From Corallococcus interemptor (GTDB lineage Bacteria; Myxococcota; Myxococcia; Myxococcales; Myxococcaceae), in the NCBI RefSeq assembly GCF_003668875.1, contig NZ_RAWM01000095.1:1-34145 (forward strand): 34,145 nt of DNA. The letters run 5' to 3'. This document shows, in pieces, positions 15,570-24,109 of this stretch. Below the pieces are notes generated by a model that did no database searches, was not told the origin of the DNA, and saw only the letters and a list, made by a program, of their open reading frames with translations. A program made the translations under genes and the position numbers. The first letter of the stretch is position 1; the number at the start of each line of letters is the position of its first letter.

Positions 15570-17798
15570 ATGACGCCTTCCCTGCCCCACCGTGGTGGAC
15601 TCCTGCCGCATGCGCGCCTCGCGCTCCTCGTCGCGGGGCTCGCCGTCCCCTGGATGCCGGCATGGGCGGAGGCGAAGGACACACTCCAGGCCCGGCTGGA
15701 CTTCTCGGAAGCCTCGTTTCACTGGGCGGAGCGCATCCGCGACACCCTCACGCCCCCCCGGTGGCTCCCCGATGGGGAGCGGTTCATCTACCAGTCCAGG
15801 GTCGAGCCCTACGGCGAAACCTGGGTCCTGGTGGATGCGAGGAAGCGCACCCAGCAGCCCCTGCTGGACGCGGAGTCCCTGCGCTCACAGCTCACGGCGC
15901 TGTTCGGCAAGCCGATGACGTTGCCCGTCGTCGTGCCCTTCACGCTGACCGCCGATGCGAAGGGCATCGTCTTCACGGTCCAGGGACGGGCGTTCTCACT
16001 GGGCCTCACCGACAAGCGGGTCGTGGCGCTCGAGCCCACGCATCCGGTAGCGCTGTCGCTCGCGCGCGGCAATGTCCTGTCTCCGGACACGGGAGCGGTC
16101 GCGGTGCAGCGGGACACGGGGTTCGCGGTGGTGGACGCGAAGGGCACGACGCGTCTGGAGCGAGCCGGCACCGAGGACACGCCGTGGCGGCTGCCGGAGG
16201 CGGCGTGGTCTCTCCGGGGCCGGTTCCTCGCGGTCTGGCGCGACGACATGCGGGGCATGCACCGGATTCCGGTGGTCGACTACAGCACCCCGCTGGAGAA
16301 GGTGTCGTGGGTGCCCTACTCCAAGGCGGGCACGCCGCTGATGCGCTCGGAGCTGCACTTCGTCTCGATGGAGACGGGACAGGTGACGCCCGCGCAGGGC
16401 GAAGCGACGGAAGGCTACGACTGGTTCGCGGGGTGGCGTCCGGACGGCAGCGAGGCGCTGGTGCTCCAGCTGTCACGGGATGGAAAGCGATTGGACCTGG
16501 TGGCGGTGGAGCCCGCGACGGGCAAGCGCCGCCGCGTGCTTCGGGAGGAGCGCAAGGAGACCTTCGTGGCGGCGCTGGAGTTCTCGGTGGGGGGATGGTC
16601 CCAGCAGGTGAAGCCCTTGCCGGACAACCGGCACTTCCTCTGGATGTCGGAGCGCGATGGCTGGCGCCACGTCTATCTGTATGACTATTCCGGCAAGCTC
16701 GTGCGCCAGCTCACGCGGGGCGCGTTCCCGGTCCACGCGGTGGTGGGCATCACGCCGGAGTCGGACGCGTTCTTCGTGGTGGCATCCGCGGAGGCCGGGG
16801 CACCGTATGACAGGAAGGTGTACCGGGCAGGGATGTCCGGCGGGCCGCTGAAGCTGCTGACACCCGAGCCCGGAGCACACCGGCCCGAGCTGTCCTCCTC
16901 CACCCGCTACTTCGTGGACGGACACTCCAGCCGCGAGAAACCCCGGGTCTGGGACGTGGTGTCCACGGAGGGGAAAGCCTCCTTCCGCTACGCGAAGGCG
17001 GACACGCGAGGCCTGGCGGAGCTGCACTACACGCCGCCGGAAGGCATCACGGTCAAGGCCGCGGACGGCGTCACGCCGCTCTATGGCGTGCTGTACAAGC
17101 CGTGGAACTTCGATCCGAAGAAGCGCTACCCGGTCATCGACGTCATCTACGCGGGGCCGTTCGTAACGATGGTGCCGTGGAGCTACGTGGGATCGTACGA
17201 GTCACGCTTCGCGCATTCGCTCGCGCAGCTCGGGTTCATCGCGATGGTGTTGGACGCGCGGGGCACGCCAGGGCGGAGCAAGGCGTTCCAGGACGTGAAC
17301 TACGGCCGCGTGGGCCAGACGGAGATTCCGGATCACGTCGCGGCGCTGAAGCAGGCAGCGGCCAGCCGCCCCTACATGGACCTGGAGCGGGTGGGCATCC
17401 ACGGTCATTCCTGGGGAGGCTACTTCGCGCTGAGGGGCATGCTGACGGCGCCGGAGTTCTTCAAGGCGGGCTACGCGGGAGCACCGGGAGCCCTGACGGA
17501 AGAAGCCATCATCAACGAGCCGAACATGGGCCTGCTGGCGGAGAACCCGGACGGCTACGCGGCAGGCTCCAACGAAGCGCTGGCGGACAAGCTCCAGGGA
17601 GCGCTCAAGCTGATGCACGGAACGAGCGACGTGAACGCATCGCTGTCCACGACGATGCGGATGGCCCAGGCGCTGGTGCGCGCGAACAAGCACTTCGACC
17701 TGCTGATCATGCCCGGCGAAGACCACAGCCCCCCGGGCCGCTACTACCTGGACGACGTGCGCCAGTTCTTCCTGCGGGAACTGGGAGAGCCCCGGTGA
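15570..17798 (+). CDS. Exported S9 (prolyl oligopeptidase/DPP IV-like) serine peptidase
   Basis: The 742-residue protein has a signal peptide (hydrophobic segment ending near PAWAEA, about residue 35), a DPP IV-type beta-propeller (about residues 50-500, with WLPDGERF, GWRPDGSEAL and WMSERDGWRHVYLYD blades) and an S9 catalytic domain. GHSWGGY places the nucleophile at Ser614, with Asp687 (GTSDVN) and His719 (EDHSPP) completing the triad. Members remove dipeptides or cleave short Pro-containing peptides; a periplasmic or outer-membrane location is expected. The gene follows the MocR gene by about 30 bases and may be its target, but that is inference. Its stop codon overlaps by one base the start codon of the second SitA5 toxin gene. 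Confidence 0.9.
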   Translation: MTPSLPHRGGLLPHARLALLVAGLAVPWMPAWAEAKDTLQARLDFSEASFHWAERIRDTLTPPRWLPDGERFIYQSRVEPYGETWVLVDARKRTQQPLLDAESLRSQLTALFGKPMTLPVVVPFTLTADAKGIVFTVQGRAFSLGLTDKRVVALEPTHPVALSLARGNVLSPDTGAVAVQRDTGFAVVDAKGTTRLERAGTEDTPWRLPEAAWSLRGRFLAVWRDDMRGMHRIPVVDYSTPLEKVSWVPYSKAGTPLMRSELHFVSMETGQVTPAQGEATEGYDWFAGWRPDGSEALVLQLSRDGKRLDLVAVEPATGKRRRVLREERKETFVAALEFSVGGWSQQVKPLPDNRHFLWMSERDGWRHVYLYDYSGKLVRQLTRGAFPVHAVVGITPESDAFFVVASAEAGAPYDRKVYRAGMSGGPLKLLTPEPGAHRPELSSSTRYFVDGHSSREKPRVWDVVSTEGKASFRYAKADTRGLAELHYTPPEGITVKAADGVTPLYGVLYKPWNFDPKKRYPVIDVIYAGPFVTMVPWSYVGSYESRFAHSLAQLGFIAMVLDARGTPGRSKAFQDVNYGRVGQTEIPDHVAALKQAAASRPYMDLERVGIHGHSWGGYFALRGMLTAPEFFKAGYAGAPGALTEEAIINEPNMGLLAENPDGYAAGSNEALADKLQGALKLMHGTSDVNASLSTTMRMAQALVRANKHFDLLIMPGEDHSPPGRYYLDDVRQFFLRELGEPR

Positions 17799-19123
17799 TG
17801 AAGCGGCTGGGCTGGGTACTGCTGCTGGGGTTGCTCGTCTCCGGCTGCGCGACGACGCGAGTCGTGCGCCTGGAAGTGGACGACGGCGAGCGGGTCGTCA
17901 TCACGCCCCGGGAAGAGGAAGACGCGCCCCGGCTGGAGCAGGACGAGTTCAAGAAGGCCGTGAGGACGCTCGCGAGGGATGTGCGGCCCTCCGCGCATCC
18001 CCTGCGTCAAGCGCGCGAGCTGTTCGGCCTGCCGGAGCGCAGCGGCCTCTTCGGCTTTCGCGAACGGGCGCGACTCATCGTCCCGCTGGGTGAGGAGGAG
18101 GCACGCGAGCTGCGGCTTCTGGAAGCGTCCGACGACCTGACGCGTGGCTATAGGCAGTGGTGCGACAAGCGGCGCAAGCAGCCGGGGGACTGCCTGCGCT
18201 TGCTGGAGGAAGGGCCCTTGCTGGGCAGCGACGGCCGCTATGCACTGGCGATGGCCATCGCGATGGACTCCGTCTGGAACGAGACGGCCCAAGCCCTGGA
18301 GGGCATTGCAAGCCCCCAGGCCGTCATGGCCACCCTCACCTCCACCGTGACGATGTACCTGCTGCTGTGGGCCATGCCGGAGCCCGTGTCCAAAGGGATT
18401 GCCGCCCTCATCACCGCCACGGCAATGGCCTACCTGGGCGTGGACACCGTGTGGAGCATCCTCGACGGCTGGGTGACGCTGGTGCGCCACGTGGACCAGG
18501 CCACCACGTTCGTCCAGGTGCGAGACGCGGGCGAAGCCTATGGCGCGGTGCTGGGAAAGAACGCCGCGCGCGTCTTCGTGATGCTGGCTACAGCGGCCAT
18601 TGGCAACACGGCGGGGCTCGCGATGAAGGCTCCGACGCTGCCCGGCTCCGCTCAAGCGGCGGTCGCGGTGGAGACGCAAGCGGGCCTCCAGTTCATGGCC
18701 ATCGGCGGCGTGCGCTCCGTGGCCATGACGGCCGACGGTTTCACGCTCGCGCTCGCGCCCAACGCGGTGGCCATGTCATCGCGGTCCGGCAAGCCTCAGC
18801 GGCACCACCTGGCCACCATCCGAAATGAGAAGTCCTCGAAGAACGGCGGACCGTGGACTCCGCAATTCCGCCGGCTCTTCAAGCGGGCCGACATGGAACT
18901 GAACGACCCGGAGAACATCGTCGAAGTCGCAGGCCACCGGGGGCCTCATCCCAGGGCGTATCATGAGCAGGTCTTGCAGGAACTGAGTGCCGCCATGGAA
19001 ACCTGCCGGACCGTCGTGCAATGCCGCGAAGTCCTGACGAATGCACTCCGAGTCCTCGCCAAGGAAGCCTCCACTCCGGGAACCCCGCTCAATCAACTCC
19101 TGACCTCACGGAAGGGGCGCTAG
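17798..19123 (+). CDS. SitA5-type lipoprotein polymorphic toxin, copy 2
   Basis: The 441-residue paralogue of the toxin at 12167 has the same lipoprotein signal (LLVSGC, Cys17), the same long lipoprotein body with two hydrophobic helices, and an AHH-type C-terminal domain with all the His/Asn positions of copy 1 retained (HH at 336-337, Asn373, GHRGPHP, YH). The last ~115 residues differ more, with a distinct tail after YHEQV. Its ATG shares one base with the TGA of the S9 peptidase gene, so translation is probably coupled to the host peptidase gene and no separate promoter is evident. The Imm11-type gene follows after 10 bases. Presumed function is kin discrimination by contact-dependent exchange. 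Confidence 0.85.
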   Translation: MKRLGWVLLLGLLVSGCATTRVVRLEVDDGERVVITPREEEDAPRLEQDEFKKAVRTLARDVRPSAHPLRQARELFGLPERSGLFGFRERARLIVPLGEEEARELRLLEASDDLTRGYRQWCDKRRKQPGDCLRLLEEGPLLGSDGRYALAMAIAMDSVWNETAQALEGIASPQAVMATLTSTVTMYLLLWAMPEPVSKGIAALITATAMAYLGVDTVWSILDGWVTLVRHVDQATTFVQVRDAGEAYGAVLGKNAARVFVMLATAAIGNTAGLAMKAPTLPGSAQAAVAVETQAGLQFMAIGGVRSVAMTADGFTLALAPNAVAMSSRSGKPQRHHLATIRNEKSSKNGGPWTPQFRRLFKRADMELNDPENIVEVAGHRGPHPRAYHEQVLQELSAAMETCRTVVQCREVLTNALRVLAKEASTPGTPLNQLLTSRKGR

Positions 19124-19133
19124 TAACTCCCCC

Positions 19134-19703
19134 ATGGCTGCCCGATATTTCGAACTCACGGAGGACGTTCAGGAAGGCATCTGGGTCCTGGAGGTCCCCT
19201 GGAATGAGCTACGCCAGGAAGAGGAAGACCCTTGGATGTTCACGAAGGGAAGTCCTATTCACGTGGAAGGGCGCCTCACCGTTCCCATCGGAGAACCAGG
19301 CCGCCCCCATGACTTCTGCCGAATTCCCTTTGGTCTGACGCCTGTCGTTCACATCAAGCTCGCGAATGTGCTTCTGGAGCACGCGGCGGATGACGTGCAG
19401 TTCATCCCCGTCACCATCCCGAAGCATCCCGACCAGTACGCACTCCTCGTTGCCACGAAGCTCATCCGCTGCATCGACGAGAAGGCCTCCACGGCGGTTC
19501 GCCACTGGGAAGCCCAGCACGGTCGCCCGGAAAAGCTGGGCCAGTACCGCTCCGTCTACGGCATGCGCATCGACAAGTCGAAGGTGGGTGACGCGAAGAT
19601 CTTCCGCCCCTGGGGCTGGAATGGCTCGCTCATCGTCTCCGAGGACCTGAAGACGGCGCTGGAGCGCACCGGCGCCACCGGCATGCACTTCACGGAGGTG
19701 TAG
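19134..19703 (+). CDS. Imm11-family immunity protein, copy 2
   Basis: The 189-residue soluble protein is paralogous to the immunity protein at 13498. The N-terminal part (YFELTEDV, EEEDPWMF) keeps the family pattern but differs widely in sequence from copy 1; the last ~55 residues are nearly identical (GMRIDKSKVGDAKIFR, LIVSEDLKTALERTGATGM). It should neutralise the toxin encoded just upstream. The N-terminal half is visibly richer in A/T than most of the window, which is common for horizontally shuffled immunity genes. The TfoX-like gene begins 15 bases after the stop with its own AGGAGG site. Confidence 0.8.
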   Translation: MAARYFELTEDVQEGIWVLEVPWNELRQEEEDPWMFTKGSPIHVEGRLTVPIGEPGRPHDFCRIPFGLTPVVHIKLANVLLEHAADDVQFIPVTIPKHPDQYALLVATKLIRCIDEKASTAVRHWEAQHGRPEKLGQYRSVYGMRIDKSKVGDAKIFRPWGWNGSLIVSEDLKTALERTGATGMHFTEV

Positions 19704-19717
19704 TGTAGGAGGGGCCC

Positions 19718-20158
19718 ATGCCCCGCTCGGACAGCTTCATGGAGTACACGGTCGAACTGCTCAAGCCGCTCGGCCCGGTGCAGGCCCGCTCGATGTTCGG
19801 TGGATGGGGCCTGTATTACGGCGGCCGGATGTTCGGCCTCATCATCCAGGGCCAGCTGTATTTGAAGACGGACGACGTCACCCGCCCCGACTTCGAGGCC
19901 GAGGGCTGCCGGCCCTTCATCTACCAGAGCCGCGGCAGGGAGCAGCCCATGAGCTACTGGACGCCGCCCGCGGACGCAGAGGACGACGGCCGCCGCCTGC
20001 TTCCCTGGGCCCGCCGCGCCGTGGACGCCGCCAACCGCGCCGCGATGAAGAAGGCCGCGAAGAAGGCACCGGCCGCGAAGAAGGCACCCGCGGCCAAGAA
20101 GGCACCGGCCGCGAAGAAGAAGCCCGCCGCGAAGAAGAAGCCCGTCAGGCGGTCTTGA
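19718..20158 (+). CDS. TfoX N-terminal-domain protein with histone-H1-like lysine-rich tail
   Basis: The 146-residue protein has residues 1-105 matching the TfoX/Sxy N-terminal domain ([46 protein letters not shown]). Residues 110-146 are a basic tail of [12 protein letters not shown] repeats ending VRRS, like eukaryotic histone H1 tails and bacterial Hc1/AlgP-type proteins. The family is named for competence regulators, but most stand-alone TfoX_N proteins have no known function; the tail suggests binding to DNA or RNA. A strong AGGAGG site precedes the ATG. The last 14 bases overlap the 3' end of the convergent acyl-CoA ligase gene. Confidence 0.85.
   Translation: MPRSDSFMEYTVELLKPLGPVQARSMFGGWGLYYGGRMFGLIIQGQLYLKTDDVTRPDFEAEGCRPFIYQSRGREQPMSYWTPPADAEDDGRRLLPWARRAVDAANRAAMKKAAKKAPAAKKAPAAKKAPAAKKKPAAKKKPVRRS
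20045..20155 (+). repeat. Short tandem repeat encoding [12 protein letters not shown]
   Basis: Five degenerate 15-18-base units built from gcgaagaag and gcaccggcc encode the basic tail of the TfoX-like protein. The number of units probably varies among strains. Confidence 0.75.
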
Positions 20159-21788
20159 TCTTCGCCACGTCGCCGAGCCCCAGCTCGGCGATGGAGACCT
20201 CGCGCATCCGGAACTTCTGCACCTTGCCGGTGACCGTCATCGGGAAGCTGTCCACGACCTTCCAGTGGCGGGGAATCTTGAAGGTGGCGATGCGGCCGGT
20301 GCAGAACGCCGTCAGCGCCTCCGGCGTGAGCGACGCGCCCGCCTTCAGGCGCACCCACGCCATCACCTCCTCGCCATACCTCACGCTGGGCACGCCGATG
20401 ACCTGCGCCTCGCTGATGTCCGGGTGCGTGTGCAGGAACTCCTCCACCTCGCGCGGGTACACGTTCTCTCCGCCCCGGATGATCATGTCCTTGATGCGGC
20501 CGACAATCTTGACGTAGCCCTCGGCGTCCATGGTCGCCAGGTCGCCGGTGTGCATCCACCCTGCCCGGTCGATGGCCGCCGCCGTGGCCTCCGCGTTGTC
20601 CCAGTACCCGAGCATCACGCTGTAGCCTCGCGTGCACAGCTCTCCCGGCTGGCCCAGCGGCACCACCGCGCCCGTGTCCGGGTCCACCACCTTCACCTCC
20701 AGGTGCGGGTGCACGCGGCCCACCGTGGCCACGCGCTTCTCCAGCGTGTCATCCAGCGGGTTCTGCGTGGACACGGGCGACGTCTCCGTCATGCCGTAGC
20801 AGATGGTGACCTCCTCCATGTGCATCCGCGACTGCACCTGCTTCATCACCTCCACCGGACACGGCGAGCCCGCCATGATGCCGGTGCGCAGGGACTTCAG
20901 GTCGAACTCGCCGAAGCGCGGGTGGTCCAGCTCCGCGATGAACATGGTGGGCACGCCGTAGAGGGACGTGCAGCGCTCGGCCTGCACCGTCTGGAGCACC
21001 GCCAGCGGGTCGAACGCCTCGCCCGGAATCACCATGGCCGAGCCGTGCGACGTGCAGGCCAGGTTGCCCATCACCATGCCGAAGCAGTGATAGAACGGCA
21101 CCGGGATGCACACGCGGTCCTCCGGCCCGTAGCGCAGCACCTCGCCCACGAAGAAGCCGTTGTTGAGCACGTTGTGGTGCGACAGCGTCGCGCCCTTCGG
21201 GAACCCCGTGGTGCCGGACGTGTACTGGATGTTGATGGGGTCATCGAACTGGAGCGACAGCTCGCGCGCCTCCAGCACGTCGTCGCCCATGCCCGCGCCG
21301 CCCCTCACCAGCCGGTCCCAGTCCGAGTCCAGCACCAGCGCCTCGCGCAGGCCCGCGCACCGGGGCCGCACCTCCGCCAGCATCCGCGTGTAGTCCGTCT
21401 GCCGGAAGCCCTTCGCCAGCAGCAGCACGCTCACACCCGCCTGGTTGAGCGCGTACTCCAGCTCCGACGTGCGGTAGGCGGGGTTCAGGTTGACCAGGAT
21501 GGCGCCCGTGCGCGCGAGCGCGTACTGCGACACGGTCCACTCGAAGCGGTTGGGCGACCAGAGCCCCACCCGGTCGCCCTTCTGGATGCCCAGCGCCAGC
21601 AGGCCCTTGGCCACCGCCGTCGTCGCGTCCCAGAACTGCCGCCAGGTGACGCGGTAGTTCTGCGACGCCACCACCAGCGCCTCGCGGTCGCCATAACGCT
21701 CGACGGTGCGGCGCAGGTTCTGACCGATGGTCTCCCCCAGCAGCGGGGTGGTGCTGGTGCCATGGGCATAGGACAGGGCGGTCGTCAT
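20145..21788 (-). CDS. AMP-binding acyl-CoA ligase
   Basis: The 547-residue member of the ANL superfamily activates a carboxylic acid as acyl-AMP and then acyl-CoA. Core motifs are intact: phosphate loop [11 protein letters not shown] (residues 189-199), [35 protein letters not shown], and the C-terminal TGKVQKF with catalytic Lys522. The pattern resembles medium/long-chain fatty acyl-CoA ligases of the FadD/AcsA-like group; chain length cannot be read from sequence. ATG 21788 is chosen over an in-frame upstream codon because the protein then starts like its relatives. It is divergent from an exported esterase with 122 bases between, and convergent with the TfoX-like gene, overlapping 14 bases. 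Confidence 0.9.
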   Translation of the reverse strand: MTTALSYAHGTSTTPLLGETIGQNLRRTVERYGDREALVVASQNYRVTWRQFWDATTAVAKGLLALGIQKGDRVGLWSPNRFEWTVSQYALARTGAILVNLNPAYRTSELEYALNQAGVSVLLLAKGFRQTDYTRMLAEVRPRCAGLREALVLDSDWDRLVRGGAGMGDDVLEARELSLQFDDPINIQYTSGTTGFPKGATLSHHNVLNNGFFVGEVLRYGPEDRVCIPVPFYHCFGMVMGNLACTSHGSAMVIPGEAFDPLAVLQTVQAERCTSLYGVPTMFIAELDHPRFGEFDLKSLRTGIMAGSPCPVEVMKQVQSRMHMEEVTICYGMTETSPVSTQNPLDDTLEKRVATVGRVHPHLEVKVVDPDTGAVVPLGQPGELCTRGYSVMLGYWDNAEATAAAIDRAGWMHTGDLATMDAEGYVKIVGRIKDMIIRGGENVYPREVEEFLHTHPDISEAQVIGVPSVRYGEEVMAWVRLKAGASLTPEALTAFCTGRIATFKIPRHWKVVDSFPMTVTGKVQKFRMREVSIAELGLGDVAKIKTA

Positions 21789-21910
21789 ATTTCCATCGTC
21801 CCCAGGGTGGCCCCACGTCGGCAAGCGTCAGCGTGGAGCAGGGCCTCTGGCTGTCCGCTTGTACCCGCCGACGCACTCGCTACGGTCGTGGGCTTTCCCG
21901 GGGGATTCAC

Positions 21911-23134
21911 ATGCGCCTGTCGCAGTTGCTCTGCCGTGGGTTGTGGGGCTTCGCCTTGCTGTCCGTCCTTCGCGGGGGCACGGCCCTGGCGGCCGGGGAG
22001 ACGCCCATCGTCGTCGGCACCCGCATCACGCTGACCTCCAAGGTGCTGGGGGAGGAGCGTCCGCTGATGATCCACCTCCCCGACGGCTACGACGCAGCGC
22101 CCACCGAGCGCTACCCGGTGCTCTACGTGCTGGACGCGGAGACGCACTTCGTCCACGTCGCCGGCATGGTGGAGTTCCTGGCCAGGACGCGGCACATCCC
22201 GGAGATGATCGTCGTCGGAGTCCCCAACACGACGGACCGCGAGCGCGACCTCACCCCGCCCTTCTCCAAGACGGAGCGCATCGACGACGGCCGGCTGCTC
22301 TCCGAGGTCGCGCCCACGGCGGGCCATGCGGACACCTTCCTGCGCTTCTTCATGGAGGAGCTCGCCCCGGCCGTGGAGGCGCGCTACCGCACGCAGCCCT
22401 ACCGCATCCTGGTGGGCCACTCGTTCGGCGGCCTCTTCGCGATGCACGTCCTCACGCACAAGCCGGAGAGCTTCAACGCCTACGTGGCCCTCAGCCCCTC
22501 CGTGCACTGGAACTCCGCGGAGCTCGTGCGGACCGCGCCGGAAGCCCTCGCGCGCCTCGCCCCGCCGGGCCGCGCGCTGTACCTGGACGAGGACGCGGAG
22601 GAGGCCCCCAACGTCGCCCGCCTTCGCAAGCTCACCCAGGACCTGCGCAAGCGAAAGCCCGCGAACCTCACGTGGCGCTACGACGAACTGAGAGGCCAGG
22701 ACGACCACGCGAGCCTTCCACACATCGGGACGTATGAAGGGCTGCGGTTCCTCTTCAACGGATGGAAGGTCCCCGAAGCGCTCCAGATGACCGGAGACCT
22801 GGCGCGACTGGAGGCTCACTACACAGGGCTGTCCAAGCGCGTGGGCTATCCGGTGGTCCCCCAGGAGCGACTGTTCAACGTGGTGGGCTATCGCCACCTG
22901 GATGCGAAGCGCCTTCCCCAGGCCATCGCCGCCTTCGAGCGGAACATCACCCTCCATCCCGACTCCAGCAACGCGCATGACAGCCTGGCGGATGCGCTGG
23001 AAGCGGCGGGACGCCTCCGGGAAGCCCTGACGCACCGGGAGCGCGCCGTCGCACTGGCTCGCGAGCATCAGGATCCGGACCTGCCGCACTACCAGAAGCA
23101 CGCGGATGACCTCCGCGCCCGGCTCGCACCCTGA
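21911..23134 (+). CDS. Exported alpha/beta-hydrolase esterase with C-terminal TPR
   Basis: The 407-residue protein has a signal peptide cleaved near Ala-Leu-Ala-Ala. The esterase (PF00756-type, enterochelin-esterase/esterase D-like) domain includes RPLMIHLPDGYD, YPVLYVLDAETHF, the GHSFGG nucleophile elbow (Ser171) and candidate His266 in DDHASLPH. After about residue 300 a tetratricopeptide-like tail follows (IAAFERNITLHPDSSNAHDSLADALEAAG split over two helices). Members hydrolyse esters of siderophores, glutathione or lipids; the exact substrate is unknown and the TPR tail points to a protein partner. ATG 21911 is chosen because it begins the signal peptide. It ends 15 bases before the convergent Nei/Fpg gene. 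Confidence 0.85.
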   Translation: MRLSQLLCRGLWGFALLSVLRGGTALAAGETPIVVGTRITLTSKVLGEERPLMIHLPDGYDAAPTERYPVLYVLDAETHFVHVAGMVEFLARTRHIPEMIVVGVPNTTDRERDLTPPFSKTERIDDGRLLSEVAPTAGHADTFLRFFMEELAPAVEARYRTQPYRILVGHSFGGLFAMHVLTHKPESFNAYVALSPSVHWNSAELVRTAPEALARLAPPGRALYLDEDAEEAPNVARLRKLTQDLRKRKPANLTWRYDELRGQDDHASLPHIGTYEGLRFLFNGWKVPEALQMTGDLARLEAHYTGLSKRVGYPVVPQERLFNVVGYRHLDAKRLPQAIAAFERNITLHPDSSNAHDSLADALEAAGRLREALTHRERAVALAREHQDPDLPHYQKHADDLRARLAP

Positions 23135-23149
23135 ATCCTTCGGCCCCGG

Positions 23150-23986
23150 TCACGGGCAGAGAGCGAGAGCTGGCTTCCGGCTTGAACGCCGCATGCGGTC
23201 CACGCCCTGGCACGCGGCGCAGAAATAGAGCGTGCGCGCCGCCAGCGGCTGCCCCGTTACCTTCCCACCGCAGCGCGGGCACGGCAGGCCCGCGCGGCCG
23301 TACACGCAGAAGCGCTCCGCGCGCTTGCGCCCGGGGGATGGAAGCGGCGGCGCGCCGGGCGTGACGATGAGCCCGTCGCGCACGCCGTCCTGAAGCAGCG
23401 CCCGCATCGCGCTCCACAACCTGTCGAACGCGTCCCGCTCCAGCTCGCACGCGGGCAACAGCGGCGGCAGTCGCGCGACGAACAGCGCCTCCGCCCGCAC
23501 GATGTTCCCCACGCCCGCGATGCGCCCCTGGTCCAGCAGCGCCTGCGCCAGCGGCATGCGTCCCCGCGTCAGCCGCGCATATGCCCGGTCCGGTGACGCA
23601 TCCACGCGCAGCGGATCCTCCCCCAGCCTCGCGCGCAATGTGGCCTCCTCCTCCAGCGACAGCAGCTCGCACGCGGACGGGCCGGACAGGTGCAGCGTCG
23701 CCCCATCCGAGGCCAGCCTCAGCCGGCACGCGGGCGACGGCACCGGCGCGTCCTTCCGGAAGTGGCGGATGCGGCCGAAGAGCCCCAGGTGGATGTGCAG
23801 CCGCACGTCCCCTTCGAACGTGTGGAACAGGTGCTTGCCGTGCGCGTCCACGTTCAGCAGCGCCCGCCCGGACAACACGCGCGCCACCTCCGCCCGGCCC
23901 TGGGGCGAGTCGGCCGTGAAGCGCCGCCCCACCAGCCAGCGGCGGTGGACCCGGGCGACCCGGTGGATGCTGTGACCTTCAGGCAT
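23150..23986 (-). CDS. nei: Fpg/Nei-family DNA glycosylase-lyase (Nei1-like endonuclease VIII)
   Basis: The 278-residue base-excision repair enzyme starts MPEGHSIHRVAR, giving the N-terminal catalytic Pro after Met removal and catalytic Glu3. GKHLFHTFEGDVRLHIHLGL is the Nei beta-sandwich region, VGNIVRAEALF the helix-two-turn-helix, and PCPRC with FCAAC the four cysteines of the C-terminal zinc finger. The whole chain resembles mycobacterial Nei1 more than E. coli MutM. It removes oxidised pyrimidines and nicks the abasic site. The symbol is tentative, since Fpg/Nei subtypes are hard to separate by eye. It is divergent from the serine acetyltransferase gene with a 123-base gap. Confidence 0.85.
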   Translation of the reverse strand: MPEGHSIHRVARVHRRWLVGRRFTADSPQGRAEVARVLSGRALLNVDAHGKHLFHTFEGDVRLHIHLGLFGRIRHFRKDAPVPSPACRLRLASDGATLHLSGPSACELLSLEEEATLRARLGEDPLRVDASPDRAYARLTRGRMPLAQALLDQGRIAGVGNIVRAEALFVARLPPLLPACELERDAFDRLWSAMRALLQDGVRDGLIVTPGAPPLPSPGRKRAERFCVYGRAGLPCPRCGGKVTGQPLAARTLYFCAACQGVDRMRRSSRKPALALCP

Positions 23987-24109
23987 CCCCCTGGGTAATC
24001 CCCACCTTGCCTCGCCGCCGTGGCGCACCACGTCCTGCCCCCTGGCCGGCCGGACGTCCGCGACGTTTTCCCGCCAGCGGCATCCACGTCCGGACCCCGT
24101 CACGTTATC

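Larger units (their letters stand above)
17798..19703 (+). repeat. Toxin-immunity cassette, copy 2 of a long direct duplication
   Basis: This unit is collinear with 12167-14073 at an offset of about 5630 bases. The first ~1.03 kb and the last 165 bases are nearly identical at the DNA level, and the middle ~0.7 kb is divergent. The two copies are separated by the MocR and S9 peptidase genes. Confidence 0.85.

Noticed and set aside
17102-17797. In-frame upstream extension of the second SitA5 toxin
   Set aside because: The extension lies out of frame inside the S9 peptidase gene and is low-complexity; the ATG at 17798 begins a proper lipoprotein signal identical to copy 1.
12167-19703. Composite transposon or prophage carrying the toxin genes
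   Set aside because: No transposase, integrase, terminal inverted repeats or tRNA attachment site; the intervening genes are ordinary metabolic and regulatory genes.
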